The notes: generated by a model from the sequence alone, not told the origin. DNA of 64,000 nt from Codonopsis lanceolata (GCA_013146195.2 CM028377.1:160282302-160346301), one strand, 5' to 3'; positions 23,969 through 34,916 are shown, numbered from the stretch's first letter. A program made the numbers and translations.

Positions 23969-23973
23969 GTGCG

Positions 23974-24234
23974 ATTCCAGGCACTCAATAACCTGAGTTC
24001 CAAAAGGACAGTTCCGACTTGTTACGGCTGTTCCATTAATCAGTATCACCAAACCATTCCAAATAATCAATTACCCGACCAAATGGTTAAAAACAACAGT
24101 TTCCCATGAAAACACTCAGACTAATAACATGGAAAATTTTCAATACCAATGGTTTACCGATAACAATAAACATGGATATTTAAAAGACGATTACGTGATC
24201 AAACTGACACAAAATTAGTACTATATAGTCTCCT
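23974..24234. other. Unassigned flank
   Basis: Continuation of the sequence interrupted by the family I solo LTR. AT-rich, with no gene or element end recognised. Confidence 0.5.
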
Positions 24235-24925
24235 TGTTGACACCCCAATTTCGTACCCCTATTTTATGACATGCCATAAAATATCAAGACCTGTTAAAAG
24301 GACTAACGGATGTCAAGTTACAGGGTGAAAAATGCAAAGAATAGAAGAAATAACAAACTGTGAATTGTAGGGGGCCAAAGTGCCAAAAATAGAAGAAAAA
24401 AACAAGAGTGAGCGGCCTAAAGCCAATCTGGGCACTGCACCCACAGCAGCCATAGGCGGCACCCAGATCCTCCCTCGGCTGCGCCCAGCAGTTCCCTGTT
24501 CACTGTTGCAGTTACCTTTTGGTGTAACTCTTTCAGCATACGATACAAGCCGTTAAGGAACAGAAGAAAATATTGGATGATCCTTAACAATGAAGGAAAG
24601 TCAGATTTAAGCCTATAAATAGAGGCTTTCTCTAGTGAAAAAAAGGGAGACCAACTCACAGTTTTTCGGAGGAACTCACTCACAGTTTATGGGGAGAGAG
24701 CGCTGTGAACTTACGCAGATATTCTCCATCCAACCCCAAAGCTCCGCTTGGCTGTCCAATCTTCCCCTAAACACTAACACTCTCCAACCAAAGTACATGA
24801 ACTCTAGCTACCCAACTAGGTTTCCACCCTATTTCACCGGCTCAAAAATCCCAAAAAGAGCTGTTGCCCTGCCCGAATCCAAACGTCAAATCCAGCCGAA
24901 TGCATGCCTGCAAGCAAAAAAAAAA
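24235..24925 (+). mobile_element. Tat/Ogre-type LTR (copy 3, left), truncated
   Basis: It starts TGTTGACACCCCAATTTCGTACCCC and matches the LTR at 25754 closely through TATAAATAG (24614) to the ACGTCAAATCCAGCC phrase (about 24882). It then breaks off at an A-run (24917-24929). The distal half of the LTR is missing. It probably is the 5' LTR of the same element whose 3' LTR is at 25754, with most of the interior deleted. Confidence 0.75.
24426..24468. promoter_or_regulatory. GC-rich inverted repeat, Tat copy 3 left
   Basis: ATCTGGG (24426-24432) and CCCAGAT (24462-24468) enclose GC-rich sequence about 150 bp before the TATA box. The sister LTR has GGCGCTGC and GCAGCGCC (25951-25958, 25976-25983), perfect 8 bp arms, at the same place. 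Confidence 0.55.
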
Positions 24926-24993
24926 AAAGTGGTAAAGTATCTACATTTTACTTTATCTGTTGCATGTATTTTATGCCATGTTATCTCATTTAT

Positions 24994-25442
24994 GTTGGAT
25001 CCTTTCTACGAGGGGTACGAACCTCGGGACATAGAAATGAACGGTTTCATGCTTTTCCACCTGCATCTGTGTTGGATCCTTTCCACGAAGGGTGTAAACC
25101 CCGGGACATGAAAATGATTGGTTTCATGCTATTCTACCCGCTGTGTTGGATCCTTTCCATGAGGGGTGCAAACCCCGGGACATGGAAATGATTGGTTTCA
25201 AGCTATTCCACCCGCATCTGTATTAGATCCTTGCGATGAGAGGTGCAAACCCCGGGACATGGAAATGATTGGTTTCATGCTATTCCACCCGCATCTGTAT
25301 TGGATCCTTTCCACAAGGGATGCAAACCCAGGACATGGAAATGATTGGTTTCATGAAATTCCACCTGAATCTGTGTTGGATCCTTTCCACGAGGGGTGCC
25401 AACCTCGGGACCTGGAAAAGATCAGATCCCATCTATCCCACC
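24994..25442 (+). repeat. Six tandem copies of a ~77 bp unit in the element tail
   Basis: Units begin GTTGGATCCTTTCCACG.. near 24994, 25071, 25145, 25222, 25299 and 25375. Each contains AACCCCGGGACATGGAAATG. Inner units are more alike than the outer ones. Long ORFs through it (to 158 residues) only reflect the repeat. The array is in the 3' non-coding region of the Tat-type element, where such arrays are known to arise. Confidence 0.92.
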
Positions 25443-25753
25443 CAGTGCTTGTTGTTGTTGTCGGCTTGAGCCGAACTACATTTGGTCTGATTCCTAAAAT
25501 GGATACGTAGGCAGCCTACTCAGTAGGCACGACCATCAGAGCATTGTCATTTACATCATATCTGCTCTATTTCCATCAGTCCATTAAAAGTGATTACAAC
25601 ATGAGTTTTTTAAACTATTGCATCTTAAATTGTTGCATGTTGCATTCTTCCCTATTATTGTTTCCTCGAAATTATGGAGTCTATTTCTTATTAACAATGT
25701 TCGTTTACTTGGTAAATTTCGGTTTACCCGTAAACTCCATCGTTGAGGGGCTC
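25443..25753 (+). mobile_element. Tat/Ogre-type tail and polypurine tract
   Basis: 25471-25550 repeats the GAACTACATTTGGTCTGATTCC..ATACGTAGGCAGCC block seen at 3440-3535. The tail ends in TTGAGGGGCTC (25743-25753), a plausible polypurine tract, directly before the LTR start. Confidence 0.7.
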
Positions 25754-26878
25754 TGTAGACACCCCAATTTCGTACCCATGTTTTATGACATGCCATAAAA
25801 TATCAAGACCTGTTAAAAGGACTAACGGATGTCAAGTTATAAGGAGAAAAATGCAAAGAATGGAAGAAATAACAAACAGTGAATTGTAGGGGGCCAACAT
25901 GCTAAAAATAGAAGGAAAAAAGTAAGAGTGTGCGACCTAAAGCCACTCTAGGCGCTGCACCCACATCAGCCATAAGCAGCGCCCAGATCCTCTCCCAGCT
26001 GCGCCCAACAGTTCCCTGTTCATTGTTGCAGTTACCTTTTGGTGCAAATCTTTCAGCGCACGGTACAAGTCGTTAAAGCACAGAAGAAAATATCCTATGT
26101 TCCTTAACAACGAAGGAAAGTTAGATTTCAGCCTATAAATAGAGGCTTTCGGCAATGAAAAAAAGGGAAACTCGCTCACAATTTTATGGAGGAACTCACT
26201 CACAGTTTACGGAGAGAGAGCGTTGTGAACTTACGCAGTTATTCTCCATCCAACCCCGAAGCTTCGCTAGGCTGTCAAATCTTCCCCTAAACACTAAAAC
26301 TCTTCGACCAAAGTGAACCCTAGCTACCCAACTAGGTTTCCGCCCTATTTCACTAGTTCAAAAATACCAAAAAGAGCAATTGTCCTGCTCGAATCCAAAC
26401 GTCAAATCCAGCCAAAGCAAGCAGTTGCTTTGCTCAATTTCAGACTCAGCAAGCACGCAAGCAATCAGAAAGCAAGCATCAAAAAGCACGCAAGCAAACA
26501 AGCAAAAGCAAGCAGTTGTGTCACCCGAATCCTAAGGTGAAAACAACAAAAAGGAGCAGTTATGCTGCTCAAAATCCAGCAAAAGCAAAAAGACTTTCTC
26601 TCCATTAAGGACAGAGCGAGCACACCCTAAAGCCTACCAGAAAGAAGTTTGGTCCAGGATAAAGCCCACACGCTTCAAGAGGTAGGTATCTTAAAGTTTT
26701 ATTTATTTTACCTTTAAAAAAGTGCTATTTAAAATAGTAATATATTACGAAATAAGTAGTTACGCTGCCCAAAATTCTATAACAAATAGCACCAAAATAA
26801 GTCGTTATTATGACCAAATTTTTATAAAGTATATTTGCAACTCTAAAATGAGGCTGCTGTAAGTTTCTTTATTTCTTT

Positions 26879-26918
<40 letters not shown>

Positions 26919-27100
26919 TTTATTTAAATTGTTAATTTTATAAAAGGGCATATTTAGCCGAAAAACCTATTTTGAGTTTGAAAGGGCGAGTTGGGTGCCT
27001 AACCTCTTCCCAACTCGTAACTTAGCATCCGTACCCTTTTTGCAAATCTGGTATTTTTTTTGTTTTTCTTTGTTTATCCTTAAAACAATGATGGGGACCT
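25754..27100 (+). mobile_element. Tat/Ogre-type LTR (copy 3, right), 3' LTR
   Basis: It starts TGTAGACACCCCAATTTCGTACCC. It carries the GC inverted repeat 25951-25983, TATAAATAG at 26134, repeated 'aagcaagc' motifs (26420-26520), a (TA)n tract at 26884-26916 and the GGGCGAGTTGGGTGCCTA block (about 26983). The right end is not sharp; LTR-like sequence can be followed to about 27100 and no terminal CA with duplication is evident. Confidence 0.72.
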
Positions 27101-27587
27101 GTTATTTATATTTTGAGTCTATAATTGAGGCCAAGCTTTTTCACGCACGTTTAAAAGGTTTTGAAACCACCCCGCCTTTCAGTAGCGCAGATCCAATCAA
27201 AAACAGGACACTCACACTCCCTTACCTCAAAATAATTAAAACCCAATACCGAAACAGTCCAATGTCCAGTCTCTTCGATAAAACCAATCAAGTACACAAT
27301 ATTCGTTCTCGGTTTTATATAAGAGAGAGAATGGGTGGAGTATTTTAAAATTATTACAGACAATCTTTCACGTGCTTCCTATATAGTCTCAGGCTCTCAG
27401 TAGAGGAGGTGAGTCAGCCATAAACAATTTAGGTGGTGACATTGGCGGCTAAGGAAGAGCCAACAAAAACAACTTGCAATAGATAAGAGAGGGATGTGAG
27501 TTTTATGTAAAGAGTAAGTATCGTGTAAGACGGTCTTACGGATTTTAATTGGTAAGACGAATTCTCACTCTTTCATATTTCAACCCA
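27101..27587. other. Unassigned; holds one short palindrome
   Basis: No gene is recognised. GTAAGAC-G-GTCTTAC (27525-27539) is a 15 bp palindrome with a 1 nt centre, and GTAAGACGAATTCTCAC follows at about 27551. It may be the edge of a small inverted-repeat element, but no matching partner end was found. Confidence 0.35.
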
Positions 27588-28090
27588 CACTACAACAAAA
27601 ATGGTCTTTCACAACGTTTTAAAAACATTGTAATAAATATTTAACAACGTTTTAAAAAACATTGTGGAAACTAACGTTGTAATAGGTCGTTTTTTAAAAC
27701 GTTTTAAAAAACATTGCAAAAAACGTTATCTTATTTCATTACACAACAACATTGTGGACAATAATAACAACAATTTAAAAATGTTGTTAATAATGTAACA
27801 CAACATTTACTAATAAAACGTTGTAGAAAGTGTTATACAATGTTTATTAAAAAAACGTTGTATAAAACTTTCTACAACATTTATTAAAAAAACGTTGTAT
27901 AAAACTTTCTACAACGTTTATGAAGAAAACGTTGTAGAAAACTTTCTACAACGTTTATTAAGAAAACGTTGTATAAAACTTTCTACAACGTTTTATTTAT
28001 AAACGTTGTATTAAACTTTATACAACGTTTATGAAGAAAACGTTGTAGAAAACTTTCTACAACCTTTATAAAACGTTGTAATAGCTATTT
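27588..28090 (+). mobile_element. CACTA-type DNA transposon, one terminal region
   Basis: CACTACAACAAAAATGG at 27588 is a typical CACTA terminus, followed as expected by dense subterminal repeats. ACAACGTTT and its complement AAACGTTGT alternate, first irregularly (27610-27815) and then as a regular array. No opposite terminus (TTGTAGTG) and no transposase are seen, so this is one end of a larger element or a truncated copy. Confidence 0.75.
27817..28082. repeat. 37 bp palindromic subterminal array
   Basis: AACGTTG occurs at 27854, 27891, 27928, 27965, 28002, 28039 and 28072, a spacing of 37 bp except the last (33). Each unit pairs AAACGTTGTA with TACAACGTTT. In CACTA elements subterminal repeats bind a transposon-encoded protein. 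Confidence 0.85.
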
Positions 28091-28443
28091 TTCCAACAAA
28101 AAAAATTTAAAAGCAATCCTGGATCTTGTTCTGTTCCTGAAATGTGTGTAACCTGATTCGAGGATGAGCAGATATATATTCTAGATAAACATAATCCCAA
28201 CTGGGAATTTGGGGCACTTTCATATTTATTTAACAAGTATTTAGTGACAATTAGATTAATCCTATTGCCAAAATAGCCAAAACAAAATAAAATGATCTAT
28301 AAGACAAGCAAACAAGAAAATATACTAAAAGTTGCCTTTATATCCACTTGGCAGCTTGCAAAAGGTTTGTTACAAGAAGTATCACCTTCACAAGTAGTGA
28401 CTTTCTTCCGGAATCGGAACTCACAATGACTCCGATAGACTTC
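28091..28443. other. Unassigned flank of Athila A; possible Cys-rich exon fragment on minus strand
   Basis: On the minus strand an open frame covers 28297-28443 and reads out of the neighbouring LTR. It includes TTCEGDTSCNKPFASCQVD, with four Cys in about 20 residues, unlike typical transposon proteins. I cannot name a family. It could be a host-gene exon cut by the LTR insertion, or chance. Confidence 0.25.
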
Positions 28444-29722
28444 TGATCGATGTCTTATTTTAAATTTTTTCTTGCAAGTGGACAAGACTATTATAGAATA
28501 GTATTGGAAGCAAGGGTCGAACCCACAGAGACAAGAGATCACGAATAGTGCAATTTATTGATAGCAAATTATTAATCTAAGGGGGTTTTTATAATTATTT
28601 TATTCTAATCTACTATTAATATTTAGGTGTTTAACTAATTAGCAGTAATTACAGGTTATAAAGATCTTATGGTAGGTGGCAATCTAGGATTCGGGTTTCA
28701 CTTGTATCTCCTTTATGATTAATTCACAATAATTATCATTCAATTTCTTGGGTTCGTTCACAAAAGATAGATATAGTCTGTTGAACTATTGGTTCAGCCT
28801 CCATCCCCGCAACATTCATCCATTCTATATCCTAAGCACAAGAACATATGATTTATCTGTCACCTAAATCATGTATGAATCTGGTCCTAACTTATCACTC
28901 TCGTGCATCGATAGGTCCAATTTATTGTGATGGTGAGCCAGTGTACGACATATGCACATTGGTCATGCAGTTATCCGCACCTCTAGGCCTTTATTATTTG
29001 CGATTACATTCATTTGTTCAAAGCGAAATAATAGAGGGATTGATAAACACCACAATCAACAAGAATTGAATGAACATAAATATGAATTAAAACATAAATT
29101 CGATACAAGTTACCTCCCACCTCCTAGATTATGGATGATTTAGTTCATCATAGACAATGAACAACACATGGAGATGAACGGAGACATGATTTGATCTTCA
29201 ATACTTGTAATTACACAATCTAAATATGTTATACAACCTAAAATCTACTCTAAAACTATACAAAACTATTTCCAGCCGTTTTTCTATATCCTAGGCTTTG
29301 GCAACCGGTTCCTATTTATACCATGGAGTTGTATTGCAATCGAATCTCTTGTGAAAATACGACTTTATAGCATTCTGACCACCTTGCGGGGTCGCAAGGT
29401 GTTGGGTACCTTGCGTCCGCAAGGTCTCCAGTTTTCCAGGCTTTTGATTCTTGAGCTTATTGTCCACCTTGCGGGGGCAAGGTTTGAGGTACCTTGCGAC
29501 CGCAAGGTCTCCAGCTTGGGACTTCTTCTTTTCTTCTTCAAATTTCATCTTGGGCCCTTCTTGGAATTTGCATATCAAACCCTTGTGTTTTGCATATTTT
29601 CACTAAAAACCCAGTAAATCACAAAACTCACTGAAAACACATATCAGTGGCCAAAAGCCTCGTGAAATAGCATAATTTAAGTCATAGAAGCATATCAAAT
29701 CACGTATAAAATACATCGATCA
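28444..29722 (-). mobile_element. Athila-type element A, 3' LTR
   Basis: On the minus strand it starts TGATCGATGTATTTTATACG (29722) and ends TAAGACATCGATCA (28444). It aligns with the LTRs of E (53885, 60738) and C (47607): the shared blocks include 'atcgatgcacgagagtgataag', 'gaacgaacccaag' and 'tctgtgg-tcgacccttgcttcc'. A polypurine tract lies just upstream (29724-29742). TATAAATAG is at 29312-29320 (complement). Four GC-rich palindromes lie upstream of it. Confidence 0.88.
29381..29508. promoter_or_regulatory. Four ACCTTGCG..CGCAAGGT palindromes in the A LTR
   Basis: At 29381-29400, 29408-29425, 29466-29483 and 29491-29508. Three have perfect 8 bp arms ACCTTGCG/CGCAAGGT with 2-4 nt centres; the third is slightly decayed. 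In element direction they end about 60 bp before the TATA box at 29320. Confidence 0.8.
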
Positions 29723-29723
29723 A

Positions 29724-29742
29724 ATACCCCCAAACTTAAACT
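29724..29742 (-). other. Polypurine tract of Athila A
   Basis: GTTTAAGTTTGGGGGTATT on the minus strand directly precedes the LTR start, as in E (60719-60737). It primes plus-strand DNA synthesis. Confidence 0.8.
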
Positions 29743-29745
29743 TTG

Positions 29746-30804
29746 CTCGTCCACGAGTAATTTAATACTTATAAATACAAAAGCATTTAAATAATAATAA
29801 TAACACAAAATGAAAATCTTTTTGGAGGGTGACACTATTTACACTCCTCTATAAACCCACTCAAGGAGACTCTTTCGAGTGACTCGACTATGCAGATAAA
29901 TACAAAAACTAATAAATACAAATACAGATAAAAACTATTCTAAAATAAAACAAAAATCTTTTTGGCTTCAACCTCAAGTTATAAAAGCATGGCATACAAA
30001 GCAGTCTCAGTTCGATGCTCACCACATATATGCAGGCTTAGTCACATAAAACCAACTGATCTTTTCTCAAAACTGCTACTACTTTTAATTTCTCCGTGTG
30101 TGTGTGATCACCAGTCTTAGAGAATATCTCAACTAAAACAGTTTTATTAAGCTAAACACCACATTCATATGAAAATCACAGTTGAAGTAAAAATCATGCA
30201 TTATGAATTATGAGATCTACCATCCAAACCCGATCTATTACAGAAAGAGAGGTACCAAGGATTTCAAAAACTTATACATCCATCCCATGCACTTCTATGT
30301 ATGACATACAATGCTCTCCTATCCCAATGACTTGTAATAGCTAAGATTATGCTAACATAGTGAGCTTTAGGGCGAATAATAATGAACATGAAGTGTTTGA
30401 TCAATTCCATATAACTCACTTAGCAGTTAAAACAACACAAGCATTGGCAAGAAGATCATTAGGTCTTTATTTAGCTTGTAATGTAAGGCCAAGGTGATGG
30501 GGGATTTGATGGAAAGGGATTGGAATTCAAAGTAAGACTACCCTTTATCCCTCATACTTCCAAGCAAAAGGAAGTTTTCCCTATTTAGGTTAGGACCTGC
30601 AAAGACTACAAGTAGGGGGTGATTTTTGTTACTTTTCACTTTTCTTCTTCCCCCCCCCCCCCAAAACTTGTTTTGGGTAATATATACTTCTAAAAATATC
30701 ACATCATTCTTCTCAGCAATAATTTTCTAACATATTTTCTTTTGAAAGCTATGCTTCCATTTGAATCTTTTTGCACTCTTCTTATTCCGTTTCATTTTTC
30801 GTCG

Positions 30805-30880
<76 letters not shown>

Positions 30881-32035
30881 CGACAACGGAAAGAAGAAGT
30901 CTTCAGAAAAATAGCCTAACTGGAAAGAATGGTCCTCTAAAATTAATTTCCCCACCCACATCCTACTCTCTCAAAGGGTAGGCTAAAAGTGTATAGGCTT
31001 TTAGGGTTAAGTTAATGTGGGTAATAGAAACGATGTCGAATGGGGGTTTAAATAGTGTGCTTAGCACACTCCATTCTTTTTAATTAGGCTCAAGGGGAGA
31101 CTAGGGATATTTTTAATTTAGGTCAGGGAATATTTAGGCTCTAACGATCCAAAGATGGCCTAAGTCATTTCTTAATGCCAAATGCTCATGTAGTTTTTAA
31201 GCAAGTAAGACACACAAAATATCATATCATATGGGAATTGTGGGGTTGAATGTTTAGCATCACTGGATTTCACATAAGTAGTCACTAAGACAGATGGTAG
31301 GGACAATTGAGACTAACATGCAGACACAGTTCGAAAGTGTGCTTGAGATATATAAATGTGAAAAATCCAAGGGATCTAACTATCATGCAATTGACCCTAA
31401 GTCACAATTTATTGCAACAATCATGTTTGAATGACAATGCATCATATTCTTGTGCATATCTAGTTATAATGAAGTAGGTGCTATAGACTTTATAAAACTA
31501 TTCTAATCAATCCATAATTATGACTGGTGTGGGTGCATGAAGAATTTGAAGAAAAGTAAAAGTTTCGCAAAATCAAGTAAATTCCAGAGGGATCTACAGA
31601 CTAGCTATGCGGTTCATTGCATTAACTCCTCATCGACTACGACTAGCCTTACCACACCTAAACTCGAGGATGAAAAAAATTTCTAAATATATTATTTTTT
31701 TGATTTTGATTTTTAATAAAGAAAATTGGAGATGTTGATGATCCAATTGATGATGGGTTCCCACAAGAGGAATCCACGAGCAACCAATGTAAGTGTATTC
31801 TGGTCAAGGCAACACCTCCGAAAATAAGAAAAAAATAAAAACAAGAAAAGCGGGTGAAGAGTTAAATGGTCATCGAGAAAAGAAAATTTTCTTCACCCTA
31901 AAAACGTAGCCCAACTCCATTCCTCCTTAGGCTAGGACCTGCTAAGACTCTGGGCTTAGAACCCCCCCCCCAAACTTAATTTCTATTTTGTCCTCAAGAT
32001 TGAGGAACATATGAGGGGATTGATGGGGAAGGACA
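29746..32035 (-). mobile_element. Athila A 3' non-coding region
   Basis: About 2.3 kb without genes between ORF3 and the polypurine tract. It shares blocks with the same regions of C (48890-51100) and E (about 59400-60715): a hairpin at 31038-31076, 'cgaaagtgtgcttgagatata' at 31331, and 'ttacaagcta/gcttgtaatgtaaggcc' at 30474. Internal polypurine-like C-runs occur at 30650-30670 and 31961-31980. A microsatellite (AC)21(AT)15 lies at 30807-30878. Confidence 0.75.
31038..31076 (-). promoter_or_regulatory. Conserved hairpin, copy in Athila A
   Basis: In element direction: GAATGG, AGTGTGC, loop TAA, GCACACT, a ~10 nt bulge, CCATTC. The inner stem is 7 bp and the outer stem 6 bp. Copies with the same design are at 50102-50137 (C) and 59698-59733 (E). 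Confidence 0.65.
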
Positions 32036-32089
32036 AATATCAAAAGGAAATAGCAGGCCCACCTAACGAAAGAGGATGGAACTTGGGCC

Positions 32090-33185
32090 TCGACTCAAGG
32101 TGAATCGGGCGGAAATAACGAATGAGGACGAAACTCGGGAATCGTGCCAGGAGGCAGCCCATAATAAGTTGAGACATTTTGTCCCATAGTGTTAAACCAC
32201 CCAAACAACCGCTCTTGGTCGGCATGTATTTGTGCCAACTGTTGAGTTGCCATTTAGGCTTCTAGGGCAACCTCTTCTAACCTATTGGAGATCCCCTCGA
32301 GTGGGTCCTCCTCCTCTTCTTCAGGTTCCTCCTCATGAGGAGCCCTCACTCGCGGCTGCTGGTGGTGCTCAAACAAAATGGCCCTAGTAATGGCCGGACC
32401 AGCCTTAAGCCTCTCCGCGTGTCTCGGCCATCTCACGCCTGCCCCCCTACACAACTCGGTGATCAAATGCGGGAACGCGTAACCCGCATTCGTGGCACCT
32501 CTAATAAGGGTCTTTATTTGGCCGTTGATCAGGCGGCCGACATCAACAGACCCACCGGTCATAATAATGTAGATCAGGACAGCCTTACCCCAAGTCACCG
32601 TATGTTTGTGACTAGAAGGCATGAGACGGGCACAAATAAATTTGAACACGGGCTTGGCCGTGTTCAGAAGGAAGGACTCATCCATGTTGCGTGGACCGTA
32701 GGGTGGATTACGGTTTTGGGTCCACTCAACACCAGGGAGGTCGATGGTCGCATTGACCACCTCGAGAGGGATAGGGGTATGGAGGTGGAGGCTAAAGTCA
32801 TCGGCACCATCCGCAAAGTTGGATGTGCCGTAATACTCGTTAATGCTTTGGGACGAAAAGTCTACATTAATGTCCCTAACATTAACAGTGTTTAAAACTC
32901 CCCCATCTACGCCAATGCGGCCATTGGCGTAGAACTCACGGATAATAGGCACGACTGCCTTGTCTAGAGAATCGGTCAATAACCCCCACCTACGGGCCGT
33001 AAAGTTAGGACGGAGGCCAAATTCTTCAGCTTTAAATCCCCTCTCGGAACCAAGGTCTTGGAGAGTTTGGCCGCATATTTTTCAAAGGCCTCGTAGGAGA
33101 TAAAACGACGGTGGTCATACTGCGGCTCCTCCTCCTGAACAGGGCGGGAGGTAGAGGCACCAGTGTTTCTGCGCTTACGGAACAT
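32090..33185 (-). pseudogene. Athila-type ORF3 (putative plant transposon protein domain), element A
   Basis: This third ORF lies after integrase in Athila-type elements; its function is unknown. The likely start is the ATG at 33185 (MFRKRRN..), which aligns with the start of the C copy. An earlier ATG at 33245 adds a stretch not shared by C. A frameshift near 32980 splits the frame, and the main part is 32979-32254. It contains KFICARLMPSSHKHTVTWGK, alike in C, in the region I associate with the 'putative plant transposon protein' family. Then comes a Glu-rich run (EEEPEEEEEDPLEGI). A stop at 32254 is followed by about 45 more codons in the same frame that match the C-terminus of the C copy (FGWFNTMGQN..). 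No membrane segment is seen, so there is no support for calling it envelope-like. Confidence 0.65.
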
Positions 33186-33655
33186 TTTTATTTTAGCAAA
33201 ATTAAAAATTAAATATTTAACAATTAAATTATTATTATTTTTCAAAAATTTTAAACTTAAAAATTATTTCCTAAAGCATGCAAATATATATACACGTAAA
33301 ATTATCTAAGACTCTAGCATGCAAAAATTTGACGTTAAAAATTAAAGAGGAGAGTTAGAATTAATAGTTTGCAGCCTTAGAAGATTTGAGTCGCCGGAGT
33401 TTTGAGATCTTGGCCTCAAAAAAATATGGAGCTTCTCTCCTTGCTTCAAGCTTCTTCAATTTCTTCAATATGGAGTGTAATGGGAGATGATGAGATGATG
33501 GAGGTTGAAGGGTTTGAAGGAGGGAGGAGATATCTTGAGATGTGGCCAAAATTTGGACTGATTTTCGTCTGAAAATGAGGGAAGGACGGCTGCTGCTGCT
33601 CTGCTGAAGGAGGGAGGGATTCTTGATGATCTGCAGATGATGCCTCGGCTGTTTC

Positions 33656-33664
33656 TTATATAAA
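33656..33664 (-). promoter_or_regulatory. Internal TATA-like site before ORF3 of Athila A
   Basis: TTTATATAA on the minus strand, immediately downstream of two GC palindromes (33765-33782 and 33668-33685) and upstream of a CCCTCCCTCC-type leader. The layout copies that of the LTR promoter. Confidence 0.45.
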
Positions 33665-33667
33665 GGC

Positions 33668-33782
33668 ACCTTAAGGTCGCAAGGTAGGCAAATCAGGCGG
33701 TTTGCATTCTCACTGATTCCCACGTCCTGACTATACCCGTTCACAATGCTCGCATTTACTAAGGACCTTGCGGTCGCAAGGT
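33668..33782. promoter_or_regulatory. Two GC palindromes upstream of ORF3, Athila A
   Basis: ACCTTGCGGTCGCAAGGT (33765-33782, perfect 8 bp arms) and ACCTTAAGGTCGCAAGGT (33668-33685, decayed). Same sequence family as the boxes in the A LTR. Confidence 0.75.
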
Positions 33783-34121
33783 CGGCAGAATGTTCCCTTC
33801 TGATTTCTTTTTCATCCTCTTCACCTAATTAGCAGTTAAGCCCCTCCGTTATATTCCGTTACGTTTCGTCACTTTCATGTATTACACAAACTCGACAAAA
33901 ACTTCTAAACTAAAATTATTAGCAACATATAAATACAAAATTAGGATGCTTTTCTCCCCCAAACTTAAATTTTGGCATATTTAATTTAAAAATTAAATGT
34001 CCAAAAATTGCATTTAACGGAGAATATCATATTAACTATAAAAGCAATAAAATTCATAATAGTGCGTTGCCTGCCACCTAGCGCCTTTGTTTAATGTCTT
34101 TGGCTCGACCCAACTGCAAAC

Positions 34122-34916
34122 CTAATCCTTGGGTGGTTCATTATCAGCCAAACGAATTAATTGAATTGTTTGTTCAATTGACATCGGTTCAAGGTATGGC
34201 TTGAGTCGATGTCCATTAACTTTAAAAATTTCATTATTCTTTGGATTTTGAATATCAACAGCTCCATGGGGATAAATTCGTACAATTATAAAGGGACCAG
34301 ACCATTTAGATTTCAACTTTCCAGGGAATAGCCTAAGTCTAGAATTAAAAAGTAACACTTTCAACCCTGGTCGAAACATCTTGTTGGCTATCCCCATATC
34401 ATGATACTTCTTGGTCTTTTCTTTATACGTTTTGGCGTTCTCATACGAATTTAGCCTGTGTTCTTCTAATTCATTCAATTGAAACAATTTTTCCTCTCCA
34501 GCCAGAGTTAAATCTAAATTTAATTCTTTAATAGCCCAATAGGCCTTATGCTCAATTTCAACTGGTAAATGGCATGCCTTGCCATATACCATTCTATATG
34601 GACTCATTCCTATTGGGGTTTTAAAAGCAGTTCGGTATGCCCATAGAGCATCCTTAAGTTTAGATTCCCAATCTTTACGATTAGGCCTAATAGTCTTTTC
34701 TAACACTGCTTTAATTTGTCTATTACTTACCTCTACTTGGCCAGATGTTTGAGGATGATATGGTGTAGCTAACTTGTGAGTTACACCATGTTTCTTAAGG
34801 ACATTATTCAATAACTTATTGGTAACGTGAGTCCCTTGGTCACTTATTATAGCCTTAGGTACTCCATATCTAGCAAACATGTGAGACCCCAAACCCATTA
34901 CTTGCATTACTTGTTC
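34122..34916 (-). pseudogene. Athila-type integrase, C-terminal part, cut by element B
   Basis: Integrase inserts element DNA into nuclear DNA. The frame 34907-34122 shows SDQGTHVTNKLL (second catalytic Asp), then HPQTSGQVEVSNRQIK with the catalytic Glu, then the C-terminal GPFIIVRIYPHGAVDI region before the stop. The first catalytic Asp and the zinc-binding N-terminus are missing, because the Tekay-type element B begins at 34917. The frame itself is intact over 260 codons. The upstream part of pol should lie beyond the right end of B, i.e. in or past the assembly gap. The ATG at 34907 is not a real start. Confidence 0.88.

Larger units (their letters stand above)
33250..34121 (-). mobile_element. 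Athila A spacer between integrase and ORF3
   Basis: It holds, in element direction: a polypurine tract copy (33954-33974), two GC palindromes, a TATA-like site and a pyrimidine-rich leader (about 33650-33400) before the ORF3 start. The C element has the same order (52339-52865), and E has a C-rich equivalent (57050-57900). Confidence 0.65.

Noticed and set aside
24635..25510. Long ORFs (up to 158 residues) in the Tat tail
   Set aside because: They run through the 77 bp tandem array and repeat with it; length reflects lack of stops in the unit, not a gene.
24235..27100. Two independent Tat insertions side by side
   Set aside because: A tail with polypurine tract between the two LTR copies is more simply read as one element with an internally deleted body; not excluded.
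27817..28082. Independent satellite array
   Set aside because: Phased repeats directly follow a CACTA terminus, so they are better explained as its subterminal repeats.
32335..32895. Plus-strand ORF of 186 residues
   Set aside because: Shadow of Athila ORF3, which is on the minus strand and has a counterpart in element C.
32254..33245. Envelope gene of an Athila-type element
   Set aside because: No signal peptide or membrane segment is visible, and the segment shared by A and C fits the unrelated putative plant transposon protein family better.
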